Positions 1-11,257 of a DNA stretch of 64,000 nt are shown piece after piece. The position numbers were made by a program, and so were the translations under genes. Source of the stretch: Thuidium tamariscinum (lineage: Eukaryota; Streptophyta; Bryopsida; Hypnales; Thuidiaceae); NCBI GenBank assembly GCA_947034885.2, contig OX344752.2, positions 15,004,001 through 15,068,000 on the forward strand, in the 5' to 3' direction. Numbering within the stretch: position 1 is the first letter of the stretch; the number at the start of each line of letters is the position of its first letter. The notes below the pieces were generated by a model that saw only the letters and a program-made list of their open reading frames with translations, did no database searches and was not told the DNA's origin.

Positions 1-275
1 GTGTCCATTTCCGAGTCCAAAGTAGTGAAGCAGCACTTGTCACAAGAGATTTGTGTGTTGTAGCGTCATTTACACACGAAATGCGTTGGGGCTTATGTAA
101 TGGAAGGCCCCTCGAAAGAACGGATGATTATGTTGGTTACATCGAAGAAATATTAGAGTTGGACTACCGCAACCATTGCACAACAGTTTTGGTATGTGAC
201 TGGGTATGTGCCAGTACAGATGCATGGTCACCAAATGTCATGCGGGATAAATATGGTTTCACAATAGCCAAGGTT

Positions 276-911
276 GCTTCCGTCGCGTCACGTCCGTCCG
301 TCAGGATGTCCGTCCGCTGACGTGACGGGGAGCCGAGCGTCCATTAGGATGAAATTCACGACAGAATCCGCGACAAAGGATGAAAAATCGTCGATAGGGC
401 CGTCGACGAGGCCATCCACCGTCGACCGGACCGTCCAGGATAGAATCGAACCGATTAGGGCTAGCCGGCTGTAAACTTCAGAGCCTTGTAACTTTTGCAA
501 AAAGTTTTCAAATTGGGCAAATGAGATGTTTTTCGGCATCTACAAAAACTGTAGATGCCGAAAAAACATCTCATTTGCCCAATTTGAAGACTTTTTGCAA
601 AAGTTACAAGGCTCTGAAGTTTGCAGCCGGCCAGCCCTAATCGGTGGACGGCCTCGTCAATGGCCTCCTCGACGGCCCTGTTAACGGTCGATGGCCTCGT
701 GGACGGCCCTGTCAACGGTGGACGGCCTCCTCGACGGCCTTGTTGATGGTGGACGGCCTTGTCGACGGTCGACGGACTTCATCCAAGCCGTCGACAACGC
801 CGTCAACATTCGGGACGGCCTCTGACGCGTCCTGACTCGTCACGACTGACGCGTCATGACATCCGGACGGGAAAAGCCCACGTCACGTCGGGATAGACAA
901 CCCTGACGATA
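276..911. mobile_element. Foldback-type insertion (~636 bp) inside the DUF4216 gene
   Basis: This segment interrupts an otherwise continuous frame. Its core is a long inverted repeat: about 450-543 pairs with about 551-644, with few mismatches, around a short loop near 544-550. Outside the core are GC-rich runs built on GTCGACGGCC-like units (about 380-440 on the left, 640-800 on the right), themselves partly complementary. The outer ends are weakly inverted (GCTTCCGTC at the left, GACGATAGC at the right). The architecture fits foldback elements, whose long inverted repeats contain short internal repeats. No coding capacity and no clear target duplication were found. Confidence 0.6.
450..644. 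repeat. Long near-perfect inverted repeat (hairpin core)
   Basis: The left arm (about 450-543) includes CCGATTAGGGCTAGCCGG and reads inward to GGCATCTACA. The right arm (about 551-644) begins TGTAGATGCC and ends CCGGCCAGCCCTAATCGG. The arms match over roughly 90 bases with few differences, so a transcript through here would form a long hairpin. Confidence 0.85.
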
Positions 912-1235
912 GCAAACTTCAACCACATGGACAGTAGAGTGCATGCGGATTCGTTTGCATTTCCATTACATTGTCAGCAGGTGTTTTTTTCCGATGATGT
1001 GCATCGTCGTGGGTGGAAGGTTGTATGTACAACAGATGTTCGAGGTAGACGAGCAGATCCACTTGCAGCTGTGACAGCTGTGAACATCTTACATGTAGGG
1101 AATGATGACAATTTTGAAGCATTGCAGCCCACTGTAGTGGAATTAGATGTTCTGCGTGTACCTTCCAGCAATGGTGGTCGTTACATAAGAACAATATCGG
1201 TGCCTCATGGACATGCACCATTAGCATCTCTATAG

Positions 1236-3061
1236 CATTTGAGAAAGAGGTGCATGTAAAAGGACAGTTTTTTACGTAGTGGGTATTGTGACATGTTCAA
1301 GCGTAACAATATGTGTATGGCTTAACAGAAAATGTTGCACGGAATGTGCTTGGAATATGAAGTGATAGGCAGTTCCTTTATGCAACATAAGTGTGACAAC
1401 AGTTTACATGCTTAAAAAAACTGAAGTGATAAGTATAGAGAATCACCAGCAATGTAGACATGGAATAAAGTATTTCGGTCAACATGGAAGTTGAATATGA
1501 AAAACCAAAGAAGATGAGACAAGACAACGTGTTTAGGAACAAATGTAATGTTATTGTTCTCATGGTGAAGCATCTCAATGTCATTAAATGAAGTCAGTAT
1601 AGGGCATTGTGAATTGCCCAAGCATGCATAGAAAATGTAGAGCATGAATTGAAGGTGAACAATGTACATTTCTGCAATACAAGAAGTTGCAGAAGAAGGG
1701 ACAAAGCGTGTGCCCATGAAATTTTTGATGCGACATGTGGTTCAGTGAATGGAATCGTTGTTCGGCCCAGGTAGCTTCCCAACTCGTTAATGTACATTCG
1801 ACAAAAATGGTGCATCGATAAGGAGGTAGCATTTGGTTCGAAGGCAACGTTCCAGTCCGAATATAGATTTCACCCAATTCTGTAGTGTGTACCATATGTA
1901 TGAGGGACTGTGAATGTGGAGTCGTAAATTCAAAAAGTTGACCCTGAACCAATAACCAAAGAATTGGAAAAGTTGTATTGGATGTGACTAATGAGAAGAG
2001 AGTGAGCCTAATGTACAGCATAGTAAATTACTCAAATCAGTTGAAGTAAAAAAGTGATTAAGCACTTTTCCACCTTCGTTTTTCTTAAAATATTCGATAA
2101 GGCAAATGATGCATCAACATTGATGCACAAGAAGACATGCTAGTCTTTCACAGCACCTGCTCGTTTCGTGTGAAACGTCTGTTGGTTTGAAGTGATGTTC
2201 CCTATAATTGCCCAACAAAAACATCTTAAGATTTGAGGTGTCAAGTTGCTATAGAAAACAGGATGTGTTCTCTTACAGCACCACAAAAAACGATGGTTTC
2301 TTATAGTGAAAATTGACTTTCCTCGATACAGTGAACTGATAAATATGGAATGCAAAGATATTTGGGGGTCATTGCAAGAAACGCCGTCCATTTTCCATAG
2401 CGTTTCACAATACACCCCCTTTTTCTTTAGAAGTACTATTTAATTAGAAAAACAATTTTTAAAAAATATGAAAAATATGTACAACGTATACACCTTAAAG
2501 AAGAAGGTACCCTATGGAGGAAAACCTTAGGAAAATTCTCTAAGTAGGAGAACTAGAAAAGTGGAAAATCTCATGAAAATGGGCATAATTACATTTTAAT
2601 TTGTAAAAAATAGGAAAAGCTCTTTTTCTCAAATCTAAAAATTTGCCATTTGAGAAGAGTTGATGGTGATGAGATTTCACCAAAAAAATAATCTTAGCAC
2701 TATTGTCAATGGTCAGGAATTGCGTGCAATTGGAGTGTTGTTTGCATGCATGTGGAGGACATAAAATAATATATTTTTAGATTCTCTTTGGTAGGATTAT
2801 ACTTTCCTACTATGCAAATGAACCATGAAAATTTCAACTTTAGATCATTAAATTTGGGTACTCCTAACGTAGTAAAAACCCCTAAACCTCAGTTTGTGAC
2901 AAATTAACAAAAATTAATTTTAAATATAAAATGATCTTTTTTAATTTCTGAAAAATAAGGGATGTAAAAACCATCAAGTTAGAGAGGTCCAATAATTATT
3001 TCATATTCTCGAATATTTTTATTCAAAAGTTATAGCAGAAAAGAACAATGAAACTCCAATT
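1236..3061. other. AT-rich stretch without a recognisable gene
   Basis: Several open frames on the minus strand (up to about 145 codons near 1.6-2.0 kb) have no recognisable motif and no matching splice structure. They may be remnants of the CACTA element that begins at the window edge. The part beyond 2.4 kb is very AT-rich and I see nothing in it. Confidence 0.4.
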
Positions 3062-3802
3062 GTGACGGGAAATAGGACCGGCGTTTCTTGCAATCACCCG
3101 TGGCTGCAGTGGTGTGCACTACTAGGCGATTCAGGGATTGCCCATTTACTCTTGGACTTGGATGTGACACATACCTACGCATGGTGTTACGACAAACAAA
3201 CAGGCGAACACATTTTCATGACACAACAAGATTTTCACCGTATCCAAGAGAACGTTGAAAGGCAATTTGCAAGTATGATTTTAATCCTTTTCCTATTTTT
3301 TTTGTCCTTAAGAATGTTGGTCTTGTTTTGGCATTTCAGTTATCTTCCCATTTTTTTTCAATTTTTTTTGTTTGTGTTTATCTGTTTTTGTTTTTGAATT
3401 TGGATTTCAATTTTGATTTGTGTTTGAGTTTTGTTAAGTTGTTTTGATTTTTTTTTTAGTTTTGTTAAGTTGTTTTGATTTTTGTTTTAGTTTTGTTAAG
3501 TTGTTTTGATTTGTGTTTCAATTTCTTAAGTTATGATTTTTATTAGAGGTTATTAAGTTCTTTTGATTTGTGTTCATTAACTTGTTTATATTTGTGATTT
3601 GGGTTTGTGGTTGGCTTCTTTTTACATGTGATTATTGAATGCTTGAAATAGTAAACTCAGTTCTATCAATTTTTTAATGATTGTGTTGTGTTGATGCTCT
3701 CACTTGACAGATATTGCCCAATCATTATCCGATGAGCTAGATCGTCGTTTTCCACAGCAAGAGCTTCTTGAAACTTTTGGGATTGTTTATCCCCAATACT
3801 AG
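3062..3802 (+). pseudogene. Two-exon fragment, possibly hAT-like transposase derived
   Basis: The first exon (3062-3272, no ATG of its own) ends at a GTATGA donor. The candidate intron 3273-3710 is T-rich and ends TTGACAG. The second exon (3711-3802) continues in frame through LSDELDRRFPQQELLETFGI to a TAG where the family would normally carry a tryptophan after PQY. The L-x-x-R-F-P-x-x-E-L-L-x-x-F-G-I pattern resembles the middle of hAT-like transposases (zinc-finger 862-like proteins), but the match is short. Downstream to about 4.26 kb only broken frames remain. The intron prediction is mine; the hAT label is tentative. Confidence 0.35.
3425..3525 (+). repeat. Three ~30-bp tandem repeats in a candidate intron
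   Basis: Units built on AGTTTTGTTAAGTTGTTTTG recur three times with a T-rich spacer. They lie wholly inside the predicted intron 3273-3710. Confidence 0.75.
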
Positions 3803-6800
3803 AGCCAAAGACAGGGCAGATGAGACCTTGTCACAGAGTTGACATTCTTGGATTTATGTGGATACAATGATGGATACATTTCAGTCACATCATTGTGGGG
3901 GCAAAGTGAATGCAAAGTTAGATTTAATTGAATGGCATGCTTCTTGCCATGGTCTTAAGGCACTGGAGACTTCAACTTCATGAAGAGATTTTCTTGAAGA
4001 AGATGAGAAGGTACTATGACCTTCGACGCAAGTTTCACTTAAACAATATCTTGATGTCTTGATTTTCAAACTAGAATTGCACTAACTACGGTCTGCAAGC
4101 TTTATTCTTATGTCCTTTAACATATCTTTGCCGTTATCATGATTTCACACAAGAATTCTTAGAGAAAGCAGTTACATTTTGAGAGCTATTTCCGAATGGT
4201 GAAGAGCATCTTTTGAAGGCTGCAACTGAATACTTTGATGAGTACAACTTTTAAGTTTCTACCAAAGTACTTATTTTTGAATTATATGTATTAGTGCCTT
4301 TGCCTATCAATATTGAAATATTGTTGTTCCACCTTGAGATCCATATGCTTCATGTTTCACAAGCATCTACAATTGATATTTTCTTTGTTGATTATAGGGA
4401 GCATAGGAAGCAAGGGTAAATTCATCTCCCAAAAGTCCAACTTTCATTCTCATACAAGTAATTGGAATTTGCAGGCTTCTATCACAAGTTTTATGTTGAA
4501 CCCTATCCAATCTTCTTCCTATCCTGTCGTTGTAGAGGGTGTTTACGCTCATTGTAGCATTGTGTGTTTCTTTTGACTTGCATATCTAAGACATTTAAGC
4601 ATTCGGTGGTCAAGTTGAGATGTATGTGTGATGGTTACAAGTTGTCCAATTTGCTAGGTGTTGTTGGACATCTATAGGATATTTGTATTAGTCATTGTGC
4701 TGCCCTAGACGTTGCTGATTGAGTATTGGATGTAGAATGATGTTGGGTGGGTTCCATTGGTATGCAACCCCATCATGTTTCAAGGGAATCCTAAGTTATG
4801 GAACAAAGCAATTGGGACGATTTCAACTAGATTTGAGACCTTTCCATCTGGAGTAATGCCCCTTGCAACATTTCCACCTAGGATAGGTGCAACTGGAATA
4901 GCGAACAACATGTTGTGGTTTATTGTATCCAATGATGCGGTTTCTTTTGCCATATTTGATGAAATTTTTTAGACACTAGAGTATGTAGATGAGTGATCTC
5001 TCGTCAACGGTGCTAGAGTATGAATAGGGAGCAATGAGCGTTGAGCATTGAATAATAAGATTTGAGCACTCATTGCCAAAAAATTTACTAAAAATAGACA
5101 TGTTAGAGTAATAAATAGGGTTGTCAAACCTAAATATAGTAATGTCAAAAAACAAAAATAAAAAAATATACCAAAAAAGTTATAATTTGTTAATTCAAAA
5201 TAATGAATTTTGCAATCAAATGTTACATAAACAGGCATCAATGGAGAACTAGCATTCCCAAAACTAGATGATTTCACAACCGTAGATTTGATGAACAAAT
5301 GGACTTCATTCATGTCATCCATTCATCATCCATCCCCCAAAAAACTTTCTTTGCATATTTGTAACATATCCAAAGAAAAGAACTTTTTCTTTCTTTCTAA
5401 ATATAATAATTTACAAAAATACTAAAATTTGCATTATTGACCTGAAAACTTTGTTAGCTATTTTTGAAGTTGGTTGTGGTCTTTGAAACCAAAGAGCTCT
5501 TAGAGGGTCCATTTGGAGATATATAACGATCAATTGTACAATGTTGATTTGTTGTAGTTAAGTGCTCTTCAAAATCCAATAATACTTTTAAGATTCATTT
5601 GTAGAATTGTAACATTTCATCTTATAATGTTGTTTGGCCAAATTTGGCCTTTTTTATGTATTTTTTTATGTTTATAATTTTACTAATCATTCCAGTGGTC
5701 CTTAGAGTGCTATAAACTATTTTCACCTCAAACTAATTAAGATTTAGGGTTTGCGTCAACTATTCCAATCGACCATTCTGTATCTACCTCTAAACAATTA
5801 AATAGAAATCACATATACATTTTGGGCAATAAAACAATTAGTCTATAAATAGAAGTTGAACAATCAAGCAAAAAAATTGAAATGGAAGTAGGCATGTGCC
5901 TTATCAACTCTAAAAATCCACCCCATTGCCAATATCAAAAGTACTAGGAACCCAACCAATCTTCCAATTCTCGGAAAGAATCCTCCTATACAACCCTTGA
6001 AAAAAGCCACCAATCCTTAATTCCAAAGTATCATTGGAGAAGAATTGAGGGTTCAACATGCCTAGTACTTTTGGCTTGAAAATGAATTGTTTATCATGTA
6101 TAAATGAAAAAATCCCATTTTATGGGTCTTTGTTACATGTTTCCATCAAAGTTATGGTCCAATGGCATGTTGGTGGTATAGGCCGATTTGGCAACAATGC
6201 ACTCATGAGATGCTTATATAGCATCAAGTTAGGAGCCGTGTCTTATACAAACATAGTCTATACTAATAGCTTGCTACTTTAAGCAATGAAGATATCTAAT
6301 TTAATAGTATATTTTGGCTACCAGACCAGACCAGATAACCAGAGTAACTAGTGCCATGTGGAAAATCTTGTCAAGTGGTACAACCGTTGGCAACAATGTT
6401 TAATTTATAAGACCCAAGGGACAATTTTCATAATGCCATTACAATACTTCCTTATTATTCACTTATTTCTTTCTATTGGTAGCAACATTTTCAAAATTCT
6501 ATGTCACCACCTAAAGCTCCATGTTGTACACAATCATGTGGCATTATTTTCTAGTTTATTTTCCAATTTAATCCAATTTCAAGTTGGGCATCCTCAAACC
6601 CCAATTCTTCTCTACTGCTTTCTTTTGCTTCCGCCATTGACTTTGCATCCTTATACTATTAGCAAAACTTCTTGTGAGTTTCTTGAAACTTGAATTAAAT
6701 GAGCTTTTTTATATGTCTTTTTAGCAAAGTCAACCAATGAAGTAAACAAAAGTACTCTCACTCTCATATTAGCTCTTGCTTGTTGCTATTTCTATACTCA

Positions 6801-7059
6801 GTGAATTGAGTATTCAAAATTTGAGTATCACACCATTTGCTTAGATAAGTATCCTATTGGCTAACAACTCTGCTAATATAGATTAGTTCTCCATAAAGTC
6901 ATTCCTTGAGATTCAAATTGTAAACTGGGAGAACTCTTGATTTGGAAGGAATCTAAAAAATTGTTCAATTTGAGAAATAAATTTGTTCTTAGAATAGAAT
7001 ATTTAAAAATCCATCTTGCCTATATGTCTAAATCATTTCCAATTTGAAAATGTATACTT
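3803..7059. other. Intergenic AT-rich stretch, no supported gene
   Basis: Small open frames occur (for example 4313-4576, 4757-4972, 6058-6282, 6358-6693), but none has a recognisable domain, splice context or paralogue in the window. I see no RNA gene or ordered repeat here. Confidence 0.4.
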
Positions 7060-8327
7060 CTAATACTTATTGAATGAATTAGAAAATGGTATTTTTTTGA
7101 TAGCAGAAGGCACAGTCTGCGTAGCGAAGATAAGTTGGACCAATAGATCACAAAATAATTATGCTGCAACTCCTTGATACATCATGATATATTATAAAAT
7201 TCTCAGAATTGTTATTTCTACCAAATTCGTACCACATTTACTCAGTGCATGATTTCTGTCACTATGTTGATTAAACTTGGAAAACCAAAAACAAGAAAAA
7301 ACCATGCACTAGACCTACCTGCATGGCACTCACCATGGTGGTATGCGCCATAGTGTTGTTGTCTCCCGACAAAGGAGGCAGGTTGGTTTCACCTCCAGAT
7401 TCAGGAGCAGGCACCGGACTCATCACCGGAGCACTATAAAGTGCCCCAACAGAAACATATCCACCACCACCACCACTGTAAGGATCTCCAATACTACGAG
7501 GTGGTGCACCCGAGGCCAATGCACCAGGATCGGCACTACATTGCCTTGGTGCCGAGTCCGTGTGCACTGTCAACTGATTATTGTCAGTTTCATTGATACT
7601 AGACAACTTCTTTGAGTGCTTGCCATTGAGAGACGTTCTGTCTTCGTCTGGAGGTGGCGATGGTGGCGATTGGTGCGACCTTGATGGGTGAGGTGAAGGA
7701 GGAGTCATAGATGGCAGAGGGGCGGAGTCGTCATCCGTGTCTGGAGGTGGAGGTGGAGGAGCCGAGGGGTGATGAACGTAATGGTGTGCTGAAGGTGGCC
7801 ATGTGATTCGAAGCGGCAGTGGAGGCGGATGCTTCCACCATGGCATTGGTGGTAGTGGAGGTGAGTCCACTGAGTAAGATTCCGTTGCCTTCATGAACCT
7901 ACAGAACCGGTTTTACTAATCAGCTAATATATTCTTACAAATTATCAAAACTTGACATCAAAATTTAAGAGGAATTGTCAAAACCAGTTGCAAATCAGCC
8001 ACGTTTTCACAAATTATCATTTTGCTATCAAAAGTTCAGGCAAATTGTTAGAACCAGTCACAAATCAATCATTATATTCTTGCGAGCTCTCAATTCACTA
8101 TCAAAGCTTTGGGCAAATTGTCAAACTACACTTCAATATTTTTAAGTAAAAACACAAAGAATAACTCAAGCATATTATTGAATTCATTAACAGCTTAAGA
8201 TTCTATCTGGTTGGCTCGAAGTTTCCCCGGATTCTGACCTGGAGCCTGCCACTGAGCCACACATGAGAGCTAACACAACCGATGCCACAAACAACTTTCT
8301 AGATTCATTTCTTGAGAAGGACCTCAT
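7060..8327 (-). CDS. Candidate secreted proline-rich (hydroxyproline-rich-type) protein, three exons
   Basis: Predicted exons on the minus strand are 8327-8239, 7898-7319 and 7116-7060. Exon 1 encodes a good signal peptide: a basic N-region, a hydrophobic core (LFVASVVLALMCGSVAG) and small residues for cleavage. Its donor CCAG/GTCAGA joins in phase to an acceptor CTGTAG at 7899-7900. Exon 2 encodes a proline-rich region (SPPLPPMP, HPPPLPL, SAPPPPPP, SPPSPPP) followed by a Gly/Ser-rich part, and ends at a consensus CAG/GTAGGT donor. The hydrophobic tail seen if one reads on past that donor is probably intronic. Exon 3 is the weakest part: an acceptor CTACGCAG followed by 18 codons and a stop. 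The product, about 241 aa, would be an extracellular wall-type protein. Exons 1-2 are reasonably supported by signal peptide and phase; no expression evidence was available. Confidence 0.5.
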
Positions 8328-8493
8328 GTTTGCAGACCTCAGATGTGGCCTCTACATACTGTAGGCCTTAGCAGACAATTCTAAGAAATGAAGGGAAATG
8401 TGGAAGGAAGTAATTGAAGGAGTCATGCATTGGCATGGAGGAAGTGTGAGCTAGCGCTGTGGGAGCGAAGGATGAAGATGGAGGTAAGCATAC

Positions 8494-8627
8494 CTGATGA
8501 GAAGCTTTAAATAACAAGAGCAATGGTTGAAAGGGATTGATCCGGAAGGAATCCTAAGGCTGACGTTGAGCGCAATGGAACGTCCTTCATCTCCATTGGT
8601 ACGAAGGACACGGACTTGGATCGCCAT
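8494..8627 (-). CDS. Candidate first exon of an unknown gene
   Basis: An ATG in a good plant context (GAACAATGGCG) opens a frame beginning MAIQVRVLRTNGDEGRSIAL that runs 44 codons to a consensus donor (ATCAG/GTATGC at 8494). No downstream exon joining in phase was identified. It could be an upstream exon of the proline-rich transcription unit or a separate small gene. No domain was recognised. Confidence 0.25.
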
Positions 8628-9463
8628 TGTTCTCACTTATTTGAAGGTAGGAAGACAAGACTCAGTACACTCCAACCCCTAAGGACCGAGATTTTCTAGT
8701 TTTAAAATGATCAACTTGATCGATTTTACACACTTGCCAATCTATCTTTGACTGCAGCACACTTGTCACACATGGAAACTATGTTGAAGTGAAAAAAATG
8801 GGAACCCACGTGGTAAGATTAAAGAGGATGAAGAATGTACCTGGTACCATGATACTATAATGCCTCCATGATATAGTATGTAAGCTTAGCAAATTACTGC
8901 GTTCCAGATTCCAGGACCAGCCTCCTCGTGTCCACAATCTCTAATCCTAACATCCAAAATCTGACTCATTTCACCCCTGACGAGCTTAGAAACTGTCCGC
9001 TATCATTACACACATGACTCATCATAACAATTGGATGCCAGCGTCAATAGAACTAAACATCAAAACAATAAACGAAAAATTTAGTACTGGTCCAATTTGC
9101 AATGTGGTATATTAAAATTTCTAAAAAATGCTGCAGCTAAGGCGACGCATGAATTCTAGCACTCCCAGAACCTATAAACAGGGATTGTATCTAAGCTATC
9201 CTCTGAACTATCATCTTTTGAATCTAATAGAAGCAATGAATCTCGCACCACATTAGGATCCATCTACTTCAGTTTGGCACGCTCTGAAGATTGGAGAAGG
9301 TCAAGTTTGACTTTCCCCAAGACGGCAATGTTATGGATACCTTGTTAATTTGTCAACCAATTATACAAATCAATTAATCCATCAATTATTGCAATAAAAC
9401 CTTCTAGGAAAAACAAAACAATAAACAAAAGTCAAAGAATAAGATGAACATACCTTAGTGACC
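8628..9463. other. Stretch with no supported gene
   Basis: No convincing frame, repeat or RNA gene was seen. It lies between two groups of candidate minus-strand exons. Confidence 0.35.
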
Positions 9464-10743
9464 TCATGTGTCAAAAGTGAGGAATAGAGAGCCAAAGCAC
9501 TCTCTCTCTCTCACTGCATTTGATGTAATGGGAGAGAATGGGTGGCTAGTTTGATTCCGTGCCTTCCGCAACAAAGAACACGCTACTATCTCACACCCTA
9601 CAACCTCAATGTTTGCAGGATTCTTCATGAACTCCAATGCTTCCATAACTTCAACATTGAGAACAGTCAAGTCCTCATAATTCTCTTGAAGATTCTTTAA
9701 ACCCTCCTACATAATCTCCTCAAAAAAAACCAAACCCTATCCAAGCAAAGAGTCTACCTTATTCCTCCATGACTTTGTCGAGTACGTTCCATCCCACAGT
9801 AACACAAGGGCTTGTACAAATATCCCGAATGGAACATTTTTGTATATCCAGACACTGGCTGCAAGAAAATTCCATCCCTAAAGTTCTGCTGCCAAGCTAA
9901 CAAAATTCCTACAGCACTACAAAATGATTGCAATTTCAATTGTATTTGAAACAAAAGGGAGGAAAGCCCATAAGATTGCTCATAAATAATAATGAATCAA
10001 AATATACATTTATAATAAAATACATGGAAGTAAACACTATAAGAATCTCGTGTTTTTATTGATAGATTTTAGATGACATCCAAAGTAGCAACTTCTATTT
10101 TTATGTCAATGAAAATGTCTGCCGTAATATCTTAATGTTATGGTAGACATTATTATTGACATAAAAATCCAAGTTGTTAAATTGGATATTACTTAAGATT
10201 TGTCATTAAATGTCTACCATAACATGAAGATATTATGGCGGACATTAATGTAAACATAGAATTATGGTTTGTTTTATTAGATGTCACCTAAAATTTGTCA
10301 CCTAAAACATGAATTTCTTATAGTGAAATTACCTTAGGCATTTTACAAAACTCCCATTCTGTTTCATCCTGAGAGTTGACTGCATGATGGTTGTGAAGTC
10401 CTCTTCGAGTAGCTTGTAAGTCTCATAGACCACCACGGATAATGTGTCATCACCGATGATCTTAAGCGCCTTCCGATTCATCTCATCACCAACACCTTTT
10501 ATGAAGTCCGACAGGCAAGTCCCCTTCCAATGTCTCACACCACTGTCACCACCTCCCATCGCTAGAACGCAATCTCTTGATCCCATGATAGGATTGCTAA
10601 GTTTGCGAGGGACCTGTGACAAGAAAACCACCTCCAAATCACCCTCCATAAAAGGCAAATCTACAACATCGAGTTCCTCTCCAACTCCCATGCTCACTAT
10701 CCAGTCTCTTCTTTTCCTCTTCTTTGATGCGTTGTCGGTAAAG
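9464..10743 (-). CDS. Candidate multi-exon gene of unknown function
   Basis: The best exon is 10743-10333: acceptor GTATTACAG, a 411-base frame rich in charged and hydrophobic residues (for example KALKIIGDDTLSVVVYETYK), and a donor CTAAG/GTAATT. A second exon may start after TTTTGTAG near 9,922 (SAVGILLAWQQNFRDGIF) and end at ATAAG/GTAGAC. A third block, 9464-9670 and just upstream, reads EDLTVLNVEVMEALEFMKN with a donor AAG/GTATGT near 9,454, but does not join cleanly in phase. The helical, leucine-rich character could fit an armadillo-like fold, but no family is recognised. The gene may be real and incompletely modelled, or partly decayed. Confidence 0.3.
10035..10325. mobile_element. CACTA-type MITE (291 bp) with AAA target duplication
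   Basis: Both ends begin CACTATAAGAA on the inward-reading strand (10035 on plus, 10325 on minus), and similarity continues for about 22 bases. The element is flanked on both sides by AAA (10032-10034 and 10326-10328), the 3-bp duplication typical of CACTA elements. The interior is AT-rich with further inverted similarity and no coding capacity. It sits in the intron following the exon 10743-10333, and its end lies seven bases past the splice donor. Confidence 0.85.
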
Positions 10744-11257
10744 CTGTAATACATCGAGAATACAATCATAATAAAACTAGTACCAATATCCTACCCAGAT
10801 AAGTTTCAAATCCTAGTCCTGCAAATAAGTGTGCAAAAATAGATTTAGTGAGTGTTGTAGTTGACGATTGGTGGAGGAGAGAAGTAGTGACTTCTTACCA
10901 TCACATCCACAAACATCCTCAAAAAACACTCAAAGATCAATTCCGCAATTCGACTCTCCAATCACTCGTTCCTTGAAGCTCATATTGTCTTCTTCTCTAC
11001 ATTCACTCCGGAATAAAAACTGAAAAAGAGTATAAATGGCACCCTAACTTCCGATTCGTTTCACTGAGCACTCGAAGGAGATAATCCTACCTCGACAACG
11101 CAATAGTATCCATCGTTCCATCGCGGCTCTCATCAATCTAGGTAAACATCGTGGCTCTCAATCCAGGTAAAGCAAAAAGTCAAAACCCTAGTCGTAAATG
11201 ACACCTCCGACGAAAGAGGAAACAAGTTGCCACACACTGCGCAACTAACATCTCCGG
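10744..11257. other. Upstream flank of the candidate minus-strand gene, up to the retrotransposon
   Basis: No complete gene. A minus-strand ATG near 10,983 (MSFKERVIGES) stops quickly. A TATAAA at about 11,030 on the plus strand could be a promoter of an unidentified transcript, later interrupted by the retrotransposon inserted at 11,257. Confidence 0.25.

Larger units (their letters stand above)
3..1235 (+). pseudogene. C-terminal part of a CACTA (TNP2-type) transposase with DUF4216-like domain, split by an insertion
   Basis: An open frame runs from the window edge to 275 and resumes in the same phase at 912-1235. The first part carries YVGYIEEILELDY and DKYGFTIAKV; the second carries ANFNHMDSRVHADSF and a QQVFF...RGWKVV block. 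This order (G-x-I-E-E-I-x-E-L-D-Y, then K-Y-G-F-T, then D-S-F...Q-V-F-F...W-K-V-V) is that of DUF4216, a domain of unknown function at the C-terminal side of plant En/Spm (CACTA) TNP2-type transposases. The 5' end lies outside the window. The two halves are separated by a foldback insertion (276-911), and removing it joins the codons for V-A-N without a frame change. The family assignment rests on motif recognition by eye; the split itself is visible directly. Confidence 0.6.

Noticed and set aside
1584..2021. 145-codon minus-strand frame
   Set aside because: No motif, no splice structure and no paralogue in the window.
7271..7318. Hydrophobic C-terminal tail (VGLVHGFFLFLVFQV) as a membrane anchor of the proline-rich protein
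   Set aside because: It follows a consensus splice donor (CAG/GTAGGT), so it is more likely intronic.
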